A stretch of 64,000 nucleotides of DNA from Diplocarpon mali (Eukaryota > Ascomycota > Leotiomycetes > Helotiales > Drepanopezizaceae). Every line of letters begins with the position of its first letter. The stretch's first letter is position 1. The stretch is from assembly GCA_024741835.1 (NCBI GenBank), contig JAENRP010000233.1:1-64000 (forward strand). The letters are read 5' to 3'. This document shows, piece after piece, positions 56,696 through 64,000 of this stretch. The position numbers were made by a program, and so were the translations under genes. The notes under the pieces were generated by a model, which worked only from the letters and a program-made list of their open reading frames with translations, was not told the DNA's origin and ran no database searches.

Positions 56696-56706
56696 GGCTT
56701 ATAACC
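56696..56706 (-). other. CopE primer-binding site
   Basis: GGCTTATAACC on the plus strand abuts the 5' LTR. It is the same half-tRNA-iMet type as at 330-341. Confidence 0.6.
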
Positions 56707-56901
56707 TATTGAGCTTAAATGAGTCGGCGCAGTAGGTATAGGAAACTTCTAAAGGTCGATGGTCGATATATTAGTAAGAGTTAGGGAAGGAAGGTTACCC
56801 CTTTCTTCCCTTTAGCTATATACGTATTAATATCCTACTAACTAAGCAGTAGGGTCATATGATAATACATCGGAGTGATAGATGTATCACCCATCTCAAC
56901 A
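56707..56901 (-). repeat. CopE 5' LTR
   Basis: 195 bp, ending CCATCTCAACA on the plus strand, so the element-sense TGTTGAGATGGG start is intact. Confidence 0.93.
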
Positions 56902-56959
56902 GAACTATATATAAAAGTAAGGCTGATAAAGTACAACCGGTAGATTAGGGAATCTCTAA

Positions 56960-58680
56960 TAGCTTAAAGCCTAGAGGACTAGATAATTAGTTTAAATAAA
57001 ACGAGAAGCTTCGACCTCTAAAGCCAAGTGGCAAATTCGATAAGTTCATTATAGGCAGATTTTCTAATAAACCTATTAGATATTAGCTAATAAAAGGACG
57101 TTTTAATATACTGAAAATTAGAGAAGACTTAATAGAGCAAGAACGCGAACTACTTTATAAAACCTTAACAAATCGAAAGGACGCCTTAGCTTTTGACTAG
57201 ACGGAACTTAGCTAGATTTAAAAAGAGGTTACGCCTTATATTAAGATTAAGATAATACCCTACGAAGCTTAGTAAGAGAAAACATTCGGAGTCCCTAAAG
57301 CTTTTTAAGAAAAGGTAATCGAAATATTAAAGGATAAGCTAAAGTAAAGTATTCTTAAGTTCTATAATAGCCTTTATAAAAATAAATAGTTCCTAATTGC
57401 TAAGAAAGAAAAGGGAACTTACAGACTAATAATAGTAGTAGTAGAGATGAACCAAGTAACTATTAAGGATGCTAACGTTCTTTTAAATATAGATAAGTTC
57501 TCAAATGAATTCGCAGGATTAATTTGCAGCTCTTTTATTAACTTCTTCTTTAAATATAACCAATTCATTCTTAATATTAAATCGAGAGATATAATAGTAA
57601 TTTAAACCCCTCTTAAGCTACTTCAAATGATAAAATTACCTTAAGGGGCTATAAATTCAATCGCTCAATTTGTCTAAGTAATCTATAAGATACTAATAGA
57701 TTGCATACCTAATATTACGCTCCCTTATATAGATGATATAAGAGTAAAAGGATCAAGATCATTTTATAACTATAAAGAAGTTCTCCTTAGTATATAATAA
57801 TTTATAATAGAATATATTTAAAACCTAGACTAGGTACTTATATAATTCAAAAAGGCAAAAGCAATAGTTGGTCCGAAGTTATAATACTATCTTCTATTAA
57901 TAGAAATTGTTAGTTTTATTACTAATTCTAATAGCCGAAGTCCTTAAAGGGCTAAAGTACTTAAAATCGACAAATAGAAGAAGTATAATAATATAGCAGA
58001 AGCTCGCGCGTTTATTAGCATTATAGTATACTATCGCATTTAAATTAAGGATTTTGCAAAAAAGGCAGCACCTATTTATACCTTATTTTAAAAAGGGGCT
58101 GAGTTTCAATAGGAAGAACCTTAAATAGAGGCTATAAAACAACTGAAATAAGCGTTGCTTAAAGTACTATATCTAATTAAAATAGACTATAGAGCTGACG
58201 CTAGGCCAATTATACTAATAATTAACGTAAGCTTAATTAAATAAGGTACTATCTTTTAATAAGCTAATAGCTAATAGAAAAGACATTTAGCTTACTTTAA
58301 AAGTAGTCTTTAAAATCTAGCAGAAATAAAGTATAATACTATTAAATAGGAATATAAGAGCGCCTTAAAGGTAATAAAAAAGATAAGAAGCGACCTTTAT
58401 AGCACTTACTTTATCTTCGAAACTAATACTAAAGTGCTAGTAGAACAACTGAATAGAGCTGCAAGCGACCTATTAAGAGCCTTGCTAATAAAATGGATTG
58501 CTTAAATAAGACTAATAGACTTTAAAGTCAAATATATTCTAAAAACGAAAAACACTACCGCCGACGGCCTTTTAAGAAGAACTTATCCCTACCCCTCTGA
58601 TTTAATTAAAGAAGACGAAACAGATATTAATAAGTAGGTCGAGAACGAAGTTGATTATCTATCAATATATCGCCTTAAAG
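56960..58680 (+). pseudogene. GypB reverse transcriptase and RNase H
   Basis: Read-through frame with L-P-Q-G-A-I-N-S (57640-57665) and P-Y-I-D-D-I-R-V-K-G (Y-I-D-D intact at 57726-57737), the Ty3/gypsy fingers and catalytic box. RNase H follows at about 58140-58620 with L-L-I-K-W-I-A near 58475. The frame then ends T-A-D-G-L-L-R-R-T, the gypsy A-D-x-L-S-R end. This is the least damaged RT in the window. Confidence 0.88.
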
Positions 58681-58686
58681 GGACTC

Positions 58687-58711
58687 GACTTGCGGTCCTA
58701 GCCTGCGAGTC
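58687..58711. repeat. Palindromic repeat between GypB RNase H and integrase
   Basis: GACTTGCGGTCCT / AGCCTGCGAGTC. It is read as L-A-V-L-A-C-E-S, the second frame, without a stop. Confidence 0.85.
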
Positions 58712-58749
58712 AAATAAGAGGATTTTATTACCTAACTACTTAAGTGACT

Positions 58750-60250
58750 CTAAAGAAATCGCAAAATTTTTAATTACGCTTAAACGACTAAAGACAGTTT
58801 CTCCTAAGGATTTTCAAAAGTTTAAAGCTAAAGCTCTGATCTATCTAGTATAAGGAAGGCGGTTATTTAAAAGAAGCGATAACTCATTTCCTATATAACT
58901 CTATTTAAATAATGATAAACTATAAGCTAGGGCTATTTAAGATATTTACAAAAAGACAGGTTATTAAGGAGCAGAGTCCACTTACTATCGGCTCTTAAGA
59001 AAATTCTTTTAGAAAGGTTCTTTTAAAGACTATAAAGCTTTTGTAAAGAGTTGCGTCCTTTATTAGAAATGAAAACCTAGTTGTAAAGAGAATCCCTTAT
59101 TCTTAACCTAGCTATTAGGCCTTTTTTATAAAGTCAGTCTTGATATTATATAAGTACTAATAATCGAAAATAGGATTATATATTTTATTTTAATAAAGGA
59201 AGACCTATTAAGATAGCCTAAAGGACGACCTTTAAGATCTGCTAACTTTAAATCTATTGCAAAGTTCCTTTAAGAAGACGTAGTCTATTGCTATAGACTT
59301 TTTAGCAGACTAACTATTAATAGAGGCCTTAAAAATAAAGGAGTAGTTAAAGCTTTTTCGCGAAAATATAGCATTAAACGGGTTTAAATCTTAATATATA
59401 ACTTAAAAGCTAATAGAGTAGTAGAGTAAAAATATCGTAACATTTTTAATAGGCTATTTAAAGTTACCTATAAAGGATTTAAGAATTAGATAAAACACTT
59501 TTATAAAATACTCTTTACTTATTAAATAATAATCTATAAACCAATTGGAGTTATACTATTTTTCCTTATCTATAGTAGAGAGGCATAGCTCCCTTTTGAA
59601 TCCTAATAGCTTATTTAAAGATTATTCGATTATAATCAAATTTAGAACTATTCCGATTTGCTTATAATAAGATGCTAATAACTTAAGCTTTAAGATATAA
59701 ATATAAAGGAAATTATTCTATAAAAGAAACAATATTAGGAAAAAGCTAAGGAAGCATAAGCTACTTCTAAAGTACTTAAAATGCACCTTATTTAAAAAGA
59801 TAATCTTATCCTAATTTATAATATTATAAGAAGTATTAATATATTAGTAGATACTAAACTTGACTATTGATAGCTTAATCTATTTAAGGTTAAGTTTAAG
59901 TAGAAAGAAAAGAGATATTATTCTCTTTAGGAACTTAATAGAATTGATATTAAAGGAACTTTTGCAGCTAACTAACTAAAATACTTTTATTAATACAACT
60001 AGACCTTATTCCCTTTAAAAGATAAATTAGAAATTAATATAACCTTCGAATCTTCTATAAGAACCGATAGTAATATAAGCAATTTTAAACCCTCAGACGA
60101 AGATTAAGATTTTTCCAACTTAACCTATAAGCTAGACCTATAAGTAAAGAATATTAAAATACTTAATAAATTATAACCTTAAGTTATTATTCTTAAAATA
60201 TCTAAAGAATGCAAGCGGGAATACTAAGTGATTTTCTAGCCTATTAATTA
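58750..60250 (+). pseudogene. GypB integrase and pol tail
   Basis: After RNase H the frame gives a zinc-binding-like segment (T-Y-Y-R-L-L-R-K-F-F near 58985; C-V-L-Y-x-K near 59055). A core-like region follows, then K-P-I-G-V-I-L-F near 59545 and a lysine-rich segment. The acidic tail has the palindromic repeat at 60122-60146. Catalytic D and E are not individually assigned. Confidence 0.75.
60122..60146. repeat. Palindromic repeat in GypB-2 pol tail (P1 site)
   Basis: AACCTATAAGCTA / GACCTATAAGTA. Partner of 6559 and 25531. Confidence 0.75.
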
Positions 60251-61384
60251 TCCTGCCTTCTTATAATCCTTATTTTTACATTTTTAATAAGGTCGCCTCC
60301 TTTATTATTTAAGATATAGATCTTTTAAGATCACTTTAAATTCTTGCCTACTCTGACTTATTTTGCATTCTTAATATTAGCCTTTAATTATAGCATTCCT
60401 ATTACTTTCCTTAAATAATAAATAAAAAGTCCAATTTCCTTAATATATATATAGCAAACCTATTGCAGCTTATATACCCTTTTAATTCTTATACCCTATT
60501 GAACTCTCTTATTTATACTCTCTATCTTTTATAAGTAATATGCCTTTAAAGAACTTATAAATGGCTTTATCTATTATAATAGGGGATAAATAAATACTAG
60601 TTATAAACTTCTCTTAGGATGGTAGAGCTATTGTATTATTAGAGAGCTTTAAATCGACCTATATAGCCTTAGGAGATATAGAGTAATAAAAACTCCTTTT
60701 AGCTTATGCGAATGCTATTAATAACCTTTTAACCTAAGTGGCCCTTGGAATTCTCTAATTTAACGACTTCTTAATTAAAGAATTAAGATTAAAGGGAATC
60801 TTTAAAGAGGAATTCTTAGCTAATGTAAATTAATATATAACTTTGGCCGATACTTTTAGAATAGACTGAGATAAAAGAGAAGAATCTATTCGACGATTAG
60901 ATAATTTAGCCACTAATAAGAGAGGACTCCTATTTCGTTTGCGCTTTTTAATAAATATTAATTCTAATAATAGAAGACGAGTATTATTAAAAATTCTTAA
61001 GGAAAATACTCCTACTACTAAAGTTATTTAGATTCTTAATTTCTTTATCATTTAAAAAGGAGTAGCAAAATTCTAAGGCAATCGAATTCGCAGTTGCAGA
61101 TTTATAGGCCTATCTAATATAGTACTTATAGCAGCTAATAGGTCTATAAAAAGATCAAATTGGGCTATAGATATTACCCTACTTAATAGTACTATTATTA
61201 ATATACTAAGGCTTTGCGCTTCTGCTTATAATTTGCTTATTTTAAGAGAGAACTAGACTCTTATACTAAGGTTTAAACGAGATTTCTTTAATAATAAAGA
61301 AGGGAATTGGTTATTTATAGTTAAGCTTGCTTTAAAATTCGCTTCTTAGCCTAAAGATATAATAAGTGCTAAACTATATAATTT

Positions 61385-61409
61385 AACTCGCAGTCCTAGA
61401 CTAGGAGTT
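61385..61409. repeat. Palindromic repeat in GypB-2 ORF3 (P2 site)
   Basis: AACTCGCAGTCCT / AGACTAGGAGTT. It is read as L-T-R-S-P-R-L-G-V. Confidence 0.8.
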
Positions 61410-62770
61410 AGAAATGAGAATTTTAAAACTGGACCTAACTTGCCTTTTGCTAAAATGATTTTAAAAACTGCTATAAAACAAACTGCCTAAATACTTAACG
61501 CAGCCTCTTTAGAATTTTCAGAATCTTCAAAGGACTCTCCTTTAGCTAAATAACTAATTTTAACTCGACCTTTAAAAAGGATAGATCATTTAATAGCTAT
61601 CTTAGCTAATTTGCAATTTGAAACTAAAGGATTATGCGCTTATCTAAACTCCTTCTTTAATAACTTAAAAGAGCTAATTCTTAACTTCTTTATATTTATA
61701 TATAACTGCTTTGAAAATGATAATATAAGAGAAGACCCTATTCCTACTACTTTAAAGATAATTAAAAGAGCTATTAAATAGATTTAATAGCTTATCTTAA
61801 ACGAGTTTGTCCCTATAGATATTATTTAATTCTTTAATAATTATAGAAGTTAAGAAGCTAGTCTTTCAAATGCTAAGTAAGACTATTTTATCTTATAAGA
61901 AAGAGAATGCAAAGAGGAATCTATTGATTAGGACATTTGTAATTATAGTAATATGCCTTAATCGGTTATTCTCAACCTTAAGCTTAAAGAATAATATAAT
62001 ATTTAAGTGTCCTTTATAATAAAAACTCGCTTTTGATAATATCTTCCTAGCGTAAGAATCGAAGGGAGAAGACTTTGCGACCTTTATATTCGCTCTCTTT
62101 CGGTTTACTATAGTCTTAATTATAAAGGCTTTAATATTAATAAAACTATTAAATACCTCGAACTTCTTTATATAGTAGAAGATGTCGATCTTTTTCTAAT
62201 CTACTTTAATAATTAATTCTTTATCTCTTTAAGGATACGCAAATCCAACCTATTAATAATAGAGGCATCTTTAGGTACTGCAAAATTTAAGGCTGATCCC
62301 GAAGCCTTAAAAGCGTTAGAGCCGATTGAATGGGATAATTCCTTCTTATTAATATTATTAAATAATAAATAGTAAGAGGAAATAGAGGAAGAAGGGTCAA
62401 TTATAATGCTTAAACCCTTTAGATACCGCTTCCTAATTAATAATTTTACTACTAATAATAATGCTTTTATAAATATATTCCTCTTTATTATAAGATAAGA
62501 AGTAGAGATATATCTTTATCACTTCTGCCCTATAGATAGCGCGACCTTTATACCTTCTTATTTTCTTTATAATATAATGTTTAATCTTACTTAATAAGTC
62601 CTTTAAATATACTATAGACTCTACCTCTTAGCTATAATAGTAAGAAGTAGAAGAACCTATTAGCTTATAGCCTACCTTAAACCTCCTTAATTGATTGGCC
62701 TTAGTCTTTATAATTAAGTCGTTTTAATAAAGAGAGATGCAAGTGCTACTAATAAAGAAATTCCGATTTT

Positions 62771-62795
62771 CACTTACGGTCCTAGCTTATAAGTC
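62771..62795. repeat. Palindromic repeat in GypB-2 ORF3 (P3 site)
   Basis: CACTTACGGTCCT / AGCTTATAAGTC. Confidence 0.8.
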
Positions 62796-63655
62796 AATTT
62801 TATTAGAAAGTAAGTCTTAGATTATTAGATCCTACCAATCGGATAAAGGCTAGCTTTTAGAAGCCTTAATAGGTAGGTTGGCTTTTAATCGAATATAAAA
62901 CTCACTCTATTTATAAAAAAGATAAGTTAATAGACTTCTTAAGCACTTAATTCAAAATCTTAATTAGCTTAAATGACTATTAAATTAAAGCAAAAGGAGA
63001 TCTTATAACCTATTACTAATAATAGTAATCCAATTATAGTAATAATAAAATAGGGATACCTTTTTAAAATGCGTTCGGATAATTCTTATAAGACTAGTGA
63101 TTTTATAGCCTTTTATAATAATTATATAGCTATTTGTAATAAGAATACCTTAGAAAATAAGACTCGAATCTCCGATTTTGTCTTTTTAATTTCTACTCTA
63201 AAGCAACCTCTAATACTTCGATAGATTAATGCAAGTAGAACTACTATACCTTTTAAAGTAGCTTTTCATCTTAAGAGCTGCAGTAGCCTTTTTAAAGCTA
63301 TTATTAGTCAACGCTCTTAAATAAATCTATCGGTTATGATCGAAGTATAGGAGTTATTTCTTTTTAATAAAGATGAATTGAAAATCTACCTTATAAAATA
63401 TAATCAAAAGCTCTTTAACGCCCTTATTAAGGCCTAGACGAATGTTATAAATACTAAGTCGCTTCTTTATAGACTTAAGTCTTAAGGATAGTGTAATAAA
63501 GTAAATGCTATTTAAAAGCCTAATGCACTAATTGATAAAGGCATTATTAAAAGAAAATTCGGAAAAGAGACAAACTAAGACGCTAGTATAGTATTAGATC
63601 CTGATTTAGGAACTAATCTCCTATTTTTACCCTTAAGTTTAGAAACGCCAAGACT

Positions 63656-63680
63656 GACTTGCAAGCCCGGCCTGCGAGTA
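63656..63680. repeat. Palindromic repeat in GypB-2 ORF3 C-terminus (P4 site)
   Basis: GACTTGCAAGCCC / GGCCTGCGAGTA. It is read as L-T-C-K-P-G-L-R-V. The most GC-preserved member of this site. Confidence 0.85.
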
Positions 63681-64000
63681 AGGTTAGACTTAGCTGGCTT
63701 AAGCCTATAAGATAGTTCGGATAAACCTCGGTCATCAAATCTAGGTATATTAATAGAAGATCCTTTAAGAGAGGTCCTTAAAGCTGAGAAATCGCCAAAA
63801 GGTAAGAACTAATATAAGAGAAGAAGACTCCGAAGTAATAATAGAACTAATAATTAAGTCGAGCAATCTAGAGAATCTAGCCTATTACCCTTAGAGAAGA
63901 CCATTTAAAGGACTTACGAATTCGAGTTGAATCTTTTTTAGGATTATCTACTTCTTATATACTAGTACCTCTTTATTCTCTATTTATTATTCTATTCTAT

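Larger units (their letters stand above)
50890..56901 (-). mobile_element. Complete CopE copia element with TSD GAACT
   Basis: A 6,012-bp element with 195-bp LTRs at both ends and an exact target duplication GAACT (50885-50889 and 56902-56906). It is inserted in GypB-2 pol between protease and RT. GypB-m near 28790 shows the uninterrupted site. Order on the minus strand is LTR, leader repeats, gag, protease, palindrome array, GAG-pre-integrase, integrase, RT, RNase H, second palindrome array, LTR. All ORFs are RIP-broken. Confidence 0.95.
60540..63965 (+). pseudogene. GypB ORF3, unknown protein, copy 2
   Basis: ATG at 60540 then P-L-K-N-L-*-M, with the stop at codon 7 being CAA in GypB-m. 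The frame holds for about 1,140 codons with only Q-type stops: F-N-D-F-L-I-K-E-L-R-L-K-G at about 60765, L-K-I-I-K-R-A-I-K at about 61760, and a basic/acidic C-terminus near 63800-63870. Palindromic repeats are at 61385, 62771 and 63656. No domain is recognised. A minus-strand open stretch over 61900-62170 is antisense. Confidence 0.72.
56902..64000 (+). mobile_element. GypB-2, 3' part: RT to ORF3, runs off window
   Basis: Continuation of the element starting at 46701 after the CopE insertion. It contains RT, RNase H, integrase, pol tail and nearly all of ORF3. The window ends in the ORF3-ORF4 spacer (equal to about 10445 of GypB-1). Confidence 0.88.

Noticed and set aside
1..64000. Mitochondrial genome with GC clusters, suggested by high AT and short GC-rich palindromes
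   Set aside because: There are no respiratory genes, tRNAs or rRNAs. The content is nested nuclear LTR retrotransposons with RIP-type mutations and 5-bp target duplications.

Overview
The window is a gene-poor, AT-rich, transposon-filled block of a filamentous ascomycete genome (Pezizomycotina; species not determined). I find no intact host gene, rRNA or tRNA. CpA/TpG dinucleotides look strongly depleted and TpA enriched on both strands, and every coding tract is broken by TAA/TAG at positions that read as CAA/CAG/TGG. This is the signature of repeat-induced point mutation (RIP). It can be shown directly: the seventh codon of one repeated ORF is CAA in one copy (25119-25121, minus) and TAA in the two others (6992-6994, 60558-60560). 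Coding features are therefore reported as RIP-killed pseudogenes whose frames are read through stops.

Five LTR-retrotransposon families are recognised (names are mine). CopA (LTR ~298 bp), CopC (LTR ~197 bp), CopD and CopE (LTR 195 bp) have the Ty1/copia order PR-INT-RT-RNaseH. GypB (LTR ~243 bp) has the Ty3/gypsy order Gag-PR-RT-RNaseH-INT. A solo LTR of a further family (F) is also present.

The layout is a set of nested insertions, several with exact 5-bp target-site duplications (TSDs). 1-134: inside of an older CopE. 135-1591: start of a younger CopE inserted into it. 1592-5317: truncated CopA inserted in CopE. 5318-5740: solo LTR F joining two unrelated flanks. 5741-14857: 3' two-thirds of a + strand GypB (GypB-1). 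14858-40010: a minus-strand GypB (GypB-m), split by a complete CopA (15719-23510, TSD AAAGA) and by CopC (29339-38653, TSD TAAGA, three LTRs). 40011-46700: CopD. 46701-64000: a second + strand GypB (GypB-2) running off the window and split by a complete CopE (50890-56901, TSD GAACT).

Two things stand out. First, assembling GypB-2 (5' part) with GypB-1 (3' part) gives a giant element of about 15.7 kb. After integrase it carries two further long ORFs (ORF3, ORF4; each roughly 1,100-1,200 codons). These are diverged tandem paralogues of each other and resemble no family I recognise. Second, a GC-rich, near-palindromic repeat of about 25 bp (arms like GACTCGCAGGCC / GGCCTGCGAGTC) occurs at 33 places. 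It lies almost always inside the coding tracts of GypB and CopE, usually translated in the one frame that reads T-x-R-P-G-L-x-V. In CopE it forms tandem clusters. It looks like a fungal counterpart of in-frame palindromic elements such as the Rickettsia palindromic elements.
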